From contig NZ_CP107935.1 of assembly GCF_036038375.1 (NCBI RefSeq), positions 5,270,001 to 5,334,000 on the forward strand: a DNA stretch of 64,000 nucleotides, read 5' to 3'. Source of the DNA: Streptomyces sp. NBC_00414. Its GTDB lineage: Bacteria; Actinomycetota; Actinomycetes; Streptomycetales; Streptomycetaceae. Positions 1 to 7,264 of the stretch are shown here, piece by piece (within the stretch, counting starts at the first letter, position 1; each line of letters begins with the position of its first letter). The translations under genes and the position numbers were made by a program. The notes below the pieces were generated by a model. The model was not told the DNA's origin. It made no database searches and saw only the letters and a list, made by a program, of their open reading frames with translations.

Positions 1-405
1 CTCGATGGCCTTGAAGCCCCGCCGCAGCAGATCCTTGGCGACCGTCTGGACCATCACCCGCCCGAGCCCCTGCCCTTGGAAGTCGGGCAGGATGAAGGCC
101 GTCATCAACTGGATCGCGTCGGGCGAGACCGGGCTGGTGGGAAATGCCGTCGAGCGCGGTACGTAGGCGGGCGGTGCGTACAACACGAAGCCCACCGGCA
201 TGTCGTCCACGTAGACGACCCGGCCGCAGGATCCCCACTCCAGCAGAACGGCGGAGATCCACGCCTCCTTCTCAAGATCCGGAGTGCCTGCCTTTACCGC
301 GGCCTGGCCGCTGACTGGGTCCAACTCCCAGAAGACACACGCGCGACAGCGCTGGGGAAGGTCCTGAAGGTTGTCCAGCGTGAGCGGTACGAGCCGGCGC
401 CCCAT
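1..405 (-). CDS. GNAT family N-acetyltransferase (3' end cut by window)
   Basis: Minus-strand frame open to the left edge, 135 codons seen, beginning MGRRLVPLTLDNLQDLPQRC at an ATG 11 bases after a GAGG ribosome-binding site. The stretch FILPDFQGQGLGRVMVQTV is the acetyl-CoA binding motif (Q-x-x-G-x-G/A) of GNAT acyltransferases, preceded by a strand VVYVDDMPVGFVLY typical of the fold. It should transfer an acetyl group from acetyl-CoA to an amine, but the substrate cannot be told. A GNAT gene next to parB is common in Streptomyces. The parB terminator at 651-691 separates it from parB, so it probably has its own promoter in 406-650. The C-terminus lies outside the window. Confidence 0.85.
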   Translation of the reverse strand, partial: MGRRLVPLTLDNLQDLPQRCRACVFWELDPVSGQAAVKAGTPDLEKEAWISAVLLEWGSCGRVVYVDDMPVGFVLYAPPAYVPRSTAFPTSPVSPDAIQLMTAFILPDFQGQGLGRVMVQTVAKDLLRRGFKAIE

Positions 406-650
406 GAAGGCAGTTCCTCGCTTCCTTCGCCTGCGGCATCGCGGGCGGCTGTCAGAGCGCTCCGTTCCCTGAGCAGGCTGCCGACGAACCCGCCGACCGC
501 ACCGAGCCCCAGACCCGCGCTCACCAGTCCTGTGCGGCTCACCGTTCGCATGGCCTCCGCCTCCCCACAGAAGGTACTGCCAGGTGAATGCGCCATACCC
601 GAACGCATCGTATCCACGATGCGATTCCATCGATACCGACAGAAAGCAAA

Positions 651-691
651 GAGCGGGCCGTGTTCCGGTACACACCGGACATGGCCCGCTC
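651..691 (-). terminator. terminator after parB
   Basis: Near-perfect inverted repeat with arms GAGCGGGCC and GGCCCGCTC plus an inner TGT/CCGG extension, 40 bases beyond the parB stop. The 406-730 gap otherwise shows no gene I would trust; it must also hold the GNAT promoter. Confidence 0.75.
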
Positions 692-730
692 CGCAGGTCG
701 GCCGGACGGAATAGACCGACCGGCCGAAAC

Positions 731-1834
731 TCAGGACTCCGTGTCCTCTGAGTCGTCGTCCACGAGACTCTTCTGCAGAACCGGCCCCTCACCAGGAGCG
801 AGTGAGCCGAGGATCCGCTCAAGGTCCTCCACCGACGCGAACTCGACGGTGATCTTGCCCTTCTTCTGGCCGAGGTCGACCTTCACCCGGGTCTCGAAAC
901 GATCCGAGAGACGAGTCGCCAGATCGTTCAGCGCCGGGGAGAGCAGGGAACCGGCCCGTGGCCCCTTGGAACGCGGAGCCGCCTGCGGCCGTGAACCCAT
1001 GAGGGTGACGATCTCCTCGACGGCCCGGACCGACAGACCCTCGGCCACGATCCGATGAGCCAGACGGTCCTGCTCCTCCGAGTCCGCGACAGAGAGCAGA
1101 GCCCGCGCGTGCCCGGCAGAAAGAACTCCGGCAGCCACACGACGCTGAACCGACGGCGAGAGCTTCAGCAGACGCAGGGTGTTGGAGACCTGAGGGCGTG
1201 AGCGCCCGATGCGGTCCGCCAGCTGGTCGTGCGTGCAGTTGAAGTCCTGGAGCAGTTGGTCGTAGGCGGCAGCCTCTTCCAGCGGATTCAGCTGAGCCCG
1301 GTGCAGGTTCTCCAGAAGAGCGTCCAGGAGGAGCTTCTCGTCGTCCGTGGCTCGCACGATCGCCGGGATGGCCTCCAGCCCCGCCTCACGGCAGGCCCTC
1401 CAGCGCCGCTCGCCCATGATGAGCTCATAGCGCGTCGGTCCCGCCTGCCGTACGACAACCGGCTGGAGAAGACCGACCTCCTTGATGGAGGTGACGAGTT
1501 CGGCGAGAGCGTCGTCGTCGAACACGTCTCGGGGCTGACGCGGGTTCGGCGTGATGGAGTCGAGAGGCAGCTCAGCGAAGTACGCTCCCACAGGCTCTGC
1601 CGGAGCCTCCCCGAACACGCTCACCGACGGCTCTTCTGTTTCACGTGAAACCTGCGCGGGCGGAAGTGCGGCGACCTTGGCCGCCGCCACCCCACGCTCC
1701 GCGGTGAGCACCGGTACGGCTCCCGGAGACGCGGACGCTCCGCCCATCGCCGGAGGCACCGCCTTCTCCCCTGTCGGGGCAGCAGGGATCAGTGCGCCGA
1801 GACCACGGCCCAACCCCCTCCGTCGCTCGCTCAC
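731..1834 (-). CDS. parB: ParB chromosome partitioning protein (CTPase, parS-binding)
   Basis: 367 aa. Starts MSERRRGLGRGLGALIPA, the basic ParA-activating N-terminus of ParB. The ParB/Srx CTPase domain runs from about residue 88 (DSITPNPRQPRDVF) with the CTP-binding GERRWR at 141-146 and ENLHRAQLNPLEEA at 175-188, followed by a helix-turn-helix at about 203-225 (QLADRIGRSRPQVSNTLRLL) that reads parS. The C-terminal dimer domain is preceded by a low-complexity linker. The start overlaps the parA stop (GTGA), so the two are translationally coupled. A parS site lies within the gene and is translated as VSRET (62-66). It loads at origin-proximal parS sites and organises origins for segregation into spores. 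Confidence 0.97.
   Translation of the reverse strand: MSERRRGLGRGLGALIPAAPTGEKAVPPAMGGASASPGAVPVLTAERGVAAAKVAALPPAQVSRETEEPSVSVFGEAPAEPVGAYFAELPLDSITPNPRQPRDVFDDDALAELVTSIKEVGLLQPVVVRQAGPTRYELIMGERRWRACREAGLEAIPAIVRATDDEKLLLDALLENLHRAQLNPLEEAAAYDQLLQDFNCTHDQLADRIGRSRPQVSNTLRLLKLSPSVQRRVAAGVLSAGHARALLSVADSEEQDRLAHRIVAEGLSVRAVEEIVTLMGSRPQAAPRSKGPRAGSLLSPALNDLATRLSDRFETRVKVDLGQKKGKITVEFASVEDLERILGSLAPGEGPVLQKSLVDDDSEDTES
1638..1651. other. parS: parS site inside parB
   Basis: GTTTCACGTGAAAC, an exact match to the 14-bp palindromic Streptomyces parS. It is within the parB coding sequence, in the linker before the CTPase domain, and encodes VSRET. Confidence 0.95.
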
Positions 1835-3123
1835 TGGATCCCCTCCACCATGCTCTGTTCGTTGTGTGCGCCCATGTGGGCATGCTGCGCTTCGTAGGCC
1901 ACGCCGGCTCCGCGCAGTGCGATCTCCCGTGCCGCCTCAAGATATGAGAGGGCGCCGCTCGATCCTGGGTCGTAGGTCAGCACCGTCTGCCCATAGCTGG
2001 GGGCTTCAGAGATACGGACCGAGCGCGGAATGCTCGTTCGCAGTACCTCTTCACCGAAGTGGGTGCGCACCTCGTCGGCGACCTGAGATGCCAGGCGGGT
2101 CCTGCCGTCGTACATGGTGAGCAGGATCGTCGACACGTGCAGGTTGGGGTTGAGGTGCCCCCGTACAAGGTCCACGTTGCGCAGCAGCTGGCCCAGACCC
2201 TCCAGGGCGTAGTACTCGCACTGGATCGGGATGAGAACCTCGGCACCCGCGACGAGCGCGTTGACCGTCAGCAGTCCCAGGGAGGGCGGGCAGTCGATGA
2301 GGATGTAGTCCAACGGCTGCTCGTACGCCAGGATCGCTCGTTCCAGGCGGCTCTCACGTGCCACCAGGGACACCAGCTCGATCTCCGCACCGGCGAGATC
2401 GATCGTGGCCGGCGCACAGAAGAGACCCTCGACGTCGGGGACCGGCTGGACAACCTCGGAGAGCGGCCTGCTGTCGATCAGCACGTCATAGATGGATGGA
2501 ACTTCGGCGTGATGGTCGATCCCCAGCGCAGTGGACGCGTTGCCCTGAGGATCCAGATCGATCACCAGGACCCTGCCGCCGTGCAGCGCGAGGGAGGCAG
2601 CAAGGTTGACCGTGGTCGTGGTCTTTCCGACCCCGCCCTTCTGGTTGGCAACCACCATGACGCGGGTCTGCTCGGGCCGTGGCAGGCCCTCGCCGGCTCG
2701 ACCTAGAGCCTCCACAGCAAGTTGGGCAGCACGACCGATCGGAGTGTCGTCCATCGGGGGCGGTGTTTCACGTGAAACATCGTCCCCCATCGACTCGGTT
2801 CGGGGACCGGGGACCGGATCGGTCATCGGTCCCGCGATGTTGGCGTCGGACCGCAAGGATTCACTCTCCTCGACTTCAGGCTCGCAATGAACAGAGCCTC
2901 CCATGCCTTCGGGGTCGTGAACCAGCGAGGCCCGTGCTTCTGTGGAGAAAACCACCTCTGTGGACAACTCCGTGCCCTCTCCGGGGGACATGTTCGTCTC
3001 GGGAGAGGGTCTTTTCTTGTGAGACCCCAGGGATCCCAGAGGGTTGCGGTCGCGGGGTTCGGCCGCGGCGCGGCCGCGACTGATGATGCCGTGCAGCAGT
3101 GAGCGACGTTTCACGTGAAACAC
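1831..3123 (-). CDS. parA: ParA chromosome partitioning ATPase
   Basis: 430 aa if read from the first GTG at 3123. Deviant Walker A KGGVGKTT at about 162-169, then DLDPQGN (switch I) and DCPPSLGLLT (Walker B), as in MinD/ParA ATPases. It forms ATP-dependent dimers on DNA that move ParB-parS complexes, and in Streptomyces it acts in hyphal tips and sporulation septation. The start is unsure: residues 1-150 are poorly conserved in kind and rich in Glu, Pro and Ser, and the first codons would be the parS site itself (MFHVKR). An ATG at 2826 (331 aa) is nearer the usual family length, with only a weak ribosome-binding site. It is followed directly by parB with a 4-base overlap. Confidence 0.93.
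   Translation of the reverse strand: MFHVKRRSLLHGIISRGRAAAEPRDRNPLGSLGSHKKRPSPETNMSPGEGTELSTEVVFSTEARASLVHDPEGMGGSVHCEPEVEESESLRSDANIAGPMTDPVPGPRTESMGDDVSRETPPPMDDTPIGRAAQLAVEALGRAGEGLPRPEQTRVMVVANQKGGVGKTTTTVNLAASLALHGGRVLVIDLDPQGNASTALGIDHHAEVPSIYDVLIDSRPLSEVVQPVPDVEGLFCAPATIDLAGAEIELVSLVARESRLERAILAYEQPLDYILIDCPPSLGLLTVNALVAGAEVLIPIQCEYYALEGLGQLLRNVDLVRGHLNPNLHVSTILLTMYDGRTRLASQVADEVRTHFGEEVLRTSIPRSVRISEAPSYGQTVLTYDPGSSGALSYLEAAREIALRGAGVAYEAQHAHMGAHNEQSMVEGIQ
2765..2778. other. parS: parS site inside parA
   Basis: Exact GTTTCACGTGAAAC in the N-terminal part of the parA reading frame, again translated as VSRET. Confidence 0.93.
3108..3121. other. parS: parS site at the parA 5' end
   Basis: Exact GTTTCACGTGAAAC at the extreme 5' end of the longest parA frame, about 80 bases from the rsmG terminator; if parA starts further in, this site lies in its promoter region, where ParB binding could affect parAB transcription. 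Confidence 0.93.
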
Positions 3124-3199
3124 GATGCACAGCGCGCAGGGCCGCCACCGCGCGACACTCCGGCGTCCATAGGTTGGGCAGCTTGTGTGGAGTACGTCT

Positions 3200-3243
3200 C
3201 GTCGTCAGGACGGATCATTCCGCGAGGTTCCGTCCTGACGACG
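3200..3243. terminator. terminator between rsmG and parA
   Basis: Perfect 15-bp inverted repeat (arms 3200-3214 and 3229-3243, CGTCGTCAGGACGGA and its complement) with a 14-base loop, 36 bases past the rsmG stop on the minus strand. Confidence 0.8.
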
Positions 3244-3278
3244 TACAGCCGGAATCCGGAATCCTCGCCGGACGGCCG

Positions 3279-3995
3279 TCAGCGACGCCTCCTGGTCCTT
3301 CCCGTCCGTGCTGCCTTCGCCCGTTTGGCCGCGAACCGCACACCGCCGGGGCTTTCCCCGACCTCCACACGCACCACGGTGGCCAAAGGCTCCACGACGC
3401 CCTCACCGACGTGCAGCACAGAGGTGTCGACGGCTCCGAGCTTGCTCAGTGCGGCTCCGGCGCTCTTGACCTCTTCCTCCGCCGTGTCGCCCTTGAGGAG
3501 CAGCATTTCCCCGTAGGGACGCAGGAGCGGGACTCCCCAGGCCGCGAGGCGGTCCAGTGGAGCCACGGCCCGGGCCGTCACCACGTGGACCGGAGGCAGC
3601 GTGCCGAGGACCTCCTCGGCACGACCACGGACGACGGTGACGTGGTCGAGCCCCAGCAGCTCGACCACCTCGCTGAGAAAGTTCGTGCGCCGCAGCAGTG
3701 GCTCAAGCAACGTGATCTTGAGGTCTGTGCGGACGAGGGCCAGGGGGATGCCGGGCAGACCGGCTCCGGAGCCGACGTCGCACACGGTCACACCCTCAGG
3801 AACCACTTCCGAGAGCACGGCGCAGTTCAGCAGGTGCCGTTCCCACAGACGAGGCACTTCACGGGGACCGATCAGACCGCGCTGAACTCCCACGTCGGCC
3901 AGCAACTCCGCGTAACGAACCGCGTCCGCGAAGCGATCACCGAATACCGCCCGAGCCTGCTCGGGCGCAGGGGGGAGCTCCGCTGCCTCCGTCAC
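3279..3995 (-). CDS. rsmG: 16S rRNA (guanine-N7) methyltransferase RsmG (GidB)
   Basis: 238 aa from a GTG (VTEAAELPPAPEQ) with GGAAGGACGG 6-7 bases upstream; an upstream start at 4028 is possible but has no good ribosome site. Family features: LWERHLLNCAVL near the N-terminus, the SAM-binding VCDVGSGAGLPGIPLAL, and VVTARAVAPLDRLAAW. It methylates G527 (E. coli numbering) of 16S rRNA; loss of function in Streptomyces gives low-level streptomycin resistance. The tail is very basic (AAKRAKAARTGRTRRRR). It lies between jag and parA with hairpins on both sides. Confidence 0.96.
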   Translation of the reverse strand: MTEAAELPPAPEQARAVFGDRFADAVRYAELLADVGVQRGLIGPREVPRLWERHLLNCAVLSEVVPEGVTVCDVGSGAGLPGIPLALVRTDLKITLLEPLLRRTNFLSEVVELLGLDHVTVVRGRAEEVLGTLPPVHVVTARAVAPLDRLAAWGVPLLRPYGEMLLLKGDTAEEEVKSAGAALSKLGAVDTSVLHVGEGVVEPLATVVRVEVGESPGGVRFAAKRAKAARTGRTRRRR

Positions 3996-4084
3996 GGGGA
4001 ACCGTCCTTCCGTACCGCTTGAGCGCACTGCGCGCTGACTACCAGGACTATCAGGAACTATCGAGAAACATCGGGCTGACAGAA

Positions 4085-4120
4085 CTCGGCCCCGCCTGCG
4101 GACACAGACGGGGCCGGGAG
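4085..4120. terminator. hairpin between jag and rsmG
   Basis: Inverted repeat CTCGGCCCCG / CGGGGCCGGGAG with a 14-base loop immediately after the jag stop. No U-tract; it may reduce read-through from the rpmH-yidC transcript. Confidence 0.55.
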
Positions 4121-4134
4121 TACGACGTGCTTGA

Positions 4135-4647
4135 TCAGGCGGGGAGCACGACGACGAAGCGCTGCGGCTCCTCGCCCTCGGACTCGCTGCGCAGGCCGGC
4201 CGCCTTGACGGCGTCGTGCACCACCTTGCGCTCGAAGGGCGTCATCGGCGCCATCTTCACCGGCTCGCCGGAGCTCCTGACCTCGGCCGCGGTCTTCGCG
4301 CCCAGCTCGGAGAGTTCCTCGCGCTTCTTGGCGCGATAGCCCGCGATGTCCAGCATCAGTCGGCTGCGGTCCCCGGTCTCCCGGTGCACGGCCAGGCGGG
4401 TGAGCTCCTGGAGTGCCTCCAGCACCTCTCCCTCGCGCCCGACCAGCTTCTGCAGGTCGCGGCTGTTGGAATCACTGATGATCGAGACAGCCGCACGGTC
4501 GGCCTCGACATCCATGTCGATGTCGCCGTCGAGGTCGGCGATGTCCAGCAGACCCTCAAGGTAGTCGGCCGCGATCTCGCCCTCCTGCTCCAGGCGGGTC
4601 AGGGTGTCGCCACCCTCAGGGGCAGCGGAGGTGGTGCCTTCCGTCAC
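4135..4647 (-). CDS. jag: Jag family RNA-binding protein (KH and R3H domains)
   Basis: 170 aa starting MTEGTTSAAPEGGDTL at a GTG with AAGGAG seven bases upstream. Contains an acidic KH-like part (IDMDVEADRAAVSIISDSNSRDLQKLVGREGEVLEAL, with a GxxG-like VGREG loop) and a C-terminal R3H-type helix region (MTPFERKVVHDAVKAAGLRSESEGEEPQR). The N-terminal Jag domain seen in firmicutes is lacking, as usual in actinobacteria. It follows yidC by 15 bases. Jag/KhpB proteins bind RNA and are linked to cell elongation in other bacteria; the role here is inferred from the family and from its place next to yidC. Confidence 0.9.
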   Translation of the reverse strand: MTEGTTSAAPEGGDTLTRLEQEGEIAADYLEGLLDIADLDGDIDMDVEADRAAVSIISDSNSRDLQKLVGREGEVLEALQELTRLAVHRETGDRSRLMLDIAGYRAKKREELSELGAKTAAEVRSSGEPVKMAPMTPFERKVVHDAVKAAGLRSESEGEEPQRFVVVLPA

Positions 4648-4662
4648 GGGATGGACTCCTTC

Positions 4663-5949
4663 TTACTTCTTGGACGGGGACTTGGGCCGCTGCGGGCCCT
4701 TGCGCTGTCCGGACTGGGCCTTGCTGCGGGTGCCACCGGACGCGGACTTGCCGCCCGCCGGCTTGGGGCCGGGCTTGGCGTCCTGCGGTTCGTCGGACTT
4801 GGTGAGGGAGGTCTTCGGCTCGGACTCGCCCGCCGCCTTGCCACCGCCCTGGACCGTGCCGGCCTGCCGCTGGGACTTGCTCTGGCGCTTGGGCTGCTGG
4901 CGCTTGGGAACGGCGCCGGTCGCCGGGGTGCCGTCCTCGGTCTCGACCAGGGTCGAGGCCTCGCTCTTCACCACAGTGCCGTCGGCCTGTGCGGCCAGAC
5001 CCGCCTTGGTCAGGCCGTTGATGAACTTGCGCTCGAAGTCGTTGCGGTCACGGCCCTTGGCGACGATGGCCTTGACGATGGCCTTCTCCCCGCGTCCGCG
5101 CGTCTTGCCGTGCTGCGTGACGTGCTTGTGCAGGCGCTCCAGGTAGGAGGCCTGGGCCTTGGAACCCGGCGTCGGGTTGTTGTGGATCACGTACATCTGC
5201 TGGCCCATGGTCCACACGTTGGTGGTCAGCCAGTAGACGAGGACACCGACGGGGAAGTTGATACCGAAGACGGCGAACATGATCGGGAAGACGTACATGA
5301 GCATCTTCTGCTGCTGCATGAACGGCGTCTTCACCGTGGTGTCGACGTTCTTCGTCATCAGCTGACGCTGCGTGTAGAACTGCGAGAACGACATCAGGAC
5401 GATCATGATCGCCGTGACGACGCGCACGTCGGTGATCGAGGAGCCCAGTGCCTGGACCTTGGCGTCGCTGTCCGTGAACTTCGCGGCCAGCGGAGCCCCG
5501 AAGATGTGCGCCTTCTGCGCACTCTCCAGCAGTCGGTTGTTGATCACGCCGATGGTGTCGTTCGACGCGATGCTGTTGAGCACGTGGTACAGGGCGAAGA
5601 AGAACGGTGACTGCGCCAGGATGGGAAGGCACGAGGAAAGCGGGTTGGTGCCCGTCTCCTTGTACAGCTTCATCATCTCTTCGGACTGACGCTGCTTGTC
5701 GTTCTTGTAGCGCTCCTGGATCTTCTTCATCTCGGGCTGCAGCGTCTGCATCGCCCGAGTGGCCTTGATCTGCTTCACGAAGAGCGGGATCAGGCAGATA
5801 CGGATCAGGATCACCAGGGACACGATGGACAAGCCCCAGGCCCAGCCCGTGTCGGGGCCGAAGATGGCGCCGTACACCGAGTGGAACTGGACGATGACCC
5901 AGGAAACGGGTGTCGTGATGAAGCTGAAAATACCGGCAATCGTGTCCAC
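4663..5949 (-). CDS. yidC: YidC/Oxa1 membrane protein insertase
   Basis: 428 aa from a GTG preceded by AAGGAG. Membrane segments at about 5-25, 38-57, 110-130, 175-190 and 215-245, with the groove arginine in IRICLIPLF (about residue 51) and the coiled-coil-like loop MQTLQPEMKKIQERYKNDKQ typical of the Oxa1/YidC fold. The last ~130 residues are a long hydrophilic tail rich in Lys, Gln, Ser and Pro, which could contact ribosomes. It inserts membrane proteins with or without Sec. It lies three bases after yidD and 15 before jag, in the rpmH-rnpA-yidD-yidC-jag order found in most bacteria. Confidence 0.96.
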   Translation of the reverse strand: MDTIAGIFSFITTPVSWVIVQFHSVYGAIFGPDTGWAWGLSIVSLVILIRICLIPLFVKQIKATRAMQTLQPEMKKIQERYKNDKQRQSEEMMKLYKETGTNPLSSCLPILAQSPFFFALYHVLNSIASNDTIGVINNRLLESAQKAHIFGAPLAAKFTDSDAKVQALGSSITDVRVVTAIMIVLMSFSQFYTQRQLMTKNVDTTVKTPFMQQQKMLMYVFPIMFAVFGINFPVGVLVYWLTTNVWTMGQQMYVIHNNPTPGSKAQASYLERLHKHVTQHGKTRGRGEKAIVKAIVAKGRDRNDFERKFINGLTKAGLAAQADGTVVKSEASTLVETEDGTPATGAVPKRQQPKRQSKSQRQAGTVQGGGKAAGESEPKTSLTKSDEPQDAKPGPKPAGGKSASGGTRSKAQSGQRKGPQRPKSPSKK

Positions 5950-5952
5950 TAA

Positions 5953-6318
5953 TCAGGCTCCTTGAGCATGGGACGGGGTCTCGGCGGCCGGGCTTGAGGG
6001 ATGGTTGGACATACCGTGCCCCTCGGTGGCCGGTTCGGCGGCGGAGTTCCCGCCCTTGCGTGCACGCCAGGCGTTGCGCGGCATTTCGTGCCACCGCGGA
6101 CGCTTGCGCGGCGGGACATGGTCCACACCGCCCGGCGACCACGGATTGCACCGCAGGATGCGCCAGGCGGTGAGTGCCGTTCCCTTGATCGCACCGTGCC
6201 GGTCGATGGCCTGGTACCCGTAGTGGGAGCACGACGGGTAGTACTTGCACACCGGCCCGAGCAACGGGCTGATGGTCCACTGGTACATCTTGATGAGAGC
6301 CAGCAGCGGGTACTTCAT
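5953..6318 (-). CDS. yidD: YidD membrane protein insertion efficiency factor
   Basis: 121 aa, starting MKYPLLALIKMYQWTISPLLG. The family pattern is clear: Y-x-x-x-I-S-P-L-L-G, CKYYPSCSHYGYQAI with the conserved cysteines, and WRILRCNPWSPGGVDHVP. The C-terminal ~45 residues are a poorly conserved basic/Pro tail. The start overlaps the rnpA stop (ATGA). It is thought to help YidC insert proteins. Confidence 0.95.
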   Translation of the reverse strand: MKYPLLALIKMYQWTISPLLGPVCKYYPSCSHYGYQAIDRHGAIKGTALTAWRILRCNPWSPGGVDHVPPRKRPRWHEMPRNAWRARKGGNSAAEPATEGHGMSNHPSSPAAETPSHAQGA

Positions 6319-6686
6319 CGCGCGCCCCCTCCCGTCAGCCGCTCCAGGGCGGCGTCCAGGTCTCGGGCCAGCTGTGCATGGTCGGCGTCGCCCGCACCGG
6401 GCAGCGCTCGTACGACTACCAGGCTACCGGGGGTCAGCTGAGCCACTCGCGTGCGCATCAGATGGCGAAGCCGACGCTTCACCTTGTTGCGTACGACGGC
6501 TCCGCCCACGGCTTTGCTGACAACGAAACCCGCACGCGTCGGGGGAGTGCTCTCCCCCGGCACGTGCGGGTCCGTTGCACCGCTACGAAAGTGGACGACG
6601 AGGAGCGGGCGTCCGGCCCGGCGTCCTCGGCGTACCGCGGTCGCGAAGTCCTCGCGCCGCCTCAGCCGATGCTCGGAAGGCAGCAC
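6315..6686 (-). CDS. rnpA: Ribonuclease P protein component
   Basis: 123 aa, MLPSEHRLRRREDFATAVRRGRRAGRP start, the usual N-terminus of RnpA, with the RNA-binding signature VVRNKVKRRLRHLMR at about 68-82. It is the protein cofactor that helps the RNase P ribozyme bind pre-tRNA. It lies 20 bases after rpmH and overlaps yidD by four. Confidence 0.96.
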   Translation of the reverse strand: MLPSEHRLRRREDFATAVRRGRRAGRPLLVVHFRSGATDPHVPGESTPPTRAGFVVSKAVGGAVVRNKVKRRLRHLMRTRVAQLTPGSLVVVRALPGAGDADHAQLARDLDAALERLTGGGAR

Positions 6687-6706
6687 GTCATGACCTGTTT
6701 AGGTAA

Positions 6707-6844
6707 TCAGGCGGACAGGCTGCTGCGACCCTTGACACGGCGGTTCGCGAGAATCGCGCGGCCGGCACGGGTACGCATCCGCAGGCGGAAGCCGTGGGTC
6801 TTGGCACGACGGCGGTTGTTCGGCTGGAAGGTGCGCTTGCTCAC
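6707..6844 (-). CDS. rpmH: 50S ribosomal protein L34
   Basis: 45 aa, MSKRTFQPNNRRRAKTHGFR then RMRTRAGRAILANRRVKGRSSLSA, a textbook L34 with its Arg/Lys-rich composition. GTG start, with GGAG eight bases upstream. It is the first gene of the leftward rpmH-rnpA-yidD-yidC-jag run and is divergent from dnaA. Confidence 0.97.
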   Translation of the reverse strand: MSKRTFQPNNRRRAKTHGFRLRMRTRAGRAILANRRVKGRSSLSA

Positions 6845-7012
6845 TCGGGGGCTCCAGAAAGAATCGGTGGCGGCGGAGGTGCCGTCCTGGCTGTCACCGT
6901 GCGCCCACGAGTAGCTCGCATTACGCCCGAGTGCACCGCTTCCCGATCACTTCTTCGCGATCTGTGCCCATCGGAGGCAGGCGGCAGCAGCCATCGACAA
7001 CTCGACCTGGTC

Positions 7013-7042
7013 ACGGTACGCGCGGCTGCGCCATCCGGTCAA
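7013..7042 (-). promoter_or_regulatory. predicted rpmH promoter
   Basis: On the minus strand, -35 TTGACC (7037-7042), 18-base spacer, -10 TACCGT (7013-7018), about 170 bases upstream of the rpmH GTG. Identified by eye from vegetative-sigma consensus. Confidence 0.45.
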
Positions 7043-7063
7043 ACCGGCGTTGCCCAGGAGACA

Positions 7064-7084
7064 CTATCCACAGGCTGGGGACAA
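7064..7084. promoter_or_regulatory. two inverted DnaA boxes in the dnaA/rpmH control region
   Basis: CTATCCACA (7064-7072, plus) and TTGTCCCCA (7076-7084, minus), three bases apart, ending five bases before the predicted dnaA -35. This arrangement fits autorepression of dnaA by DnaA, which is known for Streptomyces dnaA promoters. Confidence 0.75.
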
Positions 7085-7088
7085 CAAC

Positions 7089-7118
7089 TTGAACCGCATG
7101 GGTCGCCCTGACTACCGT
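7089..7118 (+). promoter_or_regulatory. predicted dnaA promoter
   Basis: -35 TTGAAC (7089-7094), 18-base spacer, -10 TACCGT (7113-7118), the same -10 as the divergent rpmH promoter. It leaves a leader of about 140 bases before the dnaA GTG. Confidence 0.45.
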
Positions 7119-7264
7119 GGCCGGACTCCGGTTCGTTCCCTTCTCTCCGTTCCAGCTCATTCGTTCCGGCCGCTCCAGCTGCTTCGTCCACCCCGCCCAC
7201 CGAGTTCCAACCCAACCCGTCCCAGGAATCACACGTTCGTGGGACCCGTGAGAGAGCGTGCCCT

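Noticed and set aside
294..617. Small frame with a possible membrane helix (MRTVSRTGLVSAGLGLGAVG) overlapping the GNAT gene start
   Set aside because: It overlaps the well-supported GNAT coding region in another frame by 112 bases, has weak codon bias and no clear ribosome site. It could be a real small protein truncated by a sequencing error, but I cannot support it.
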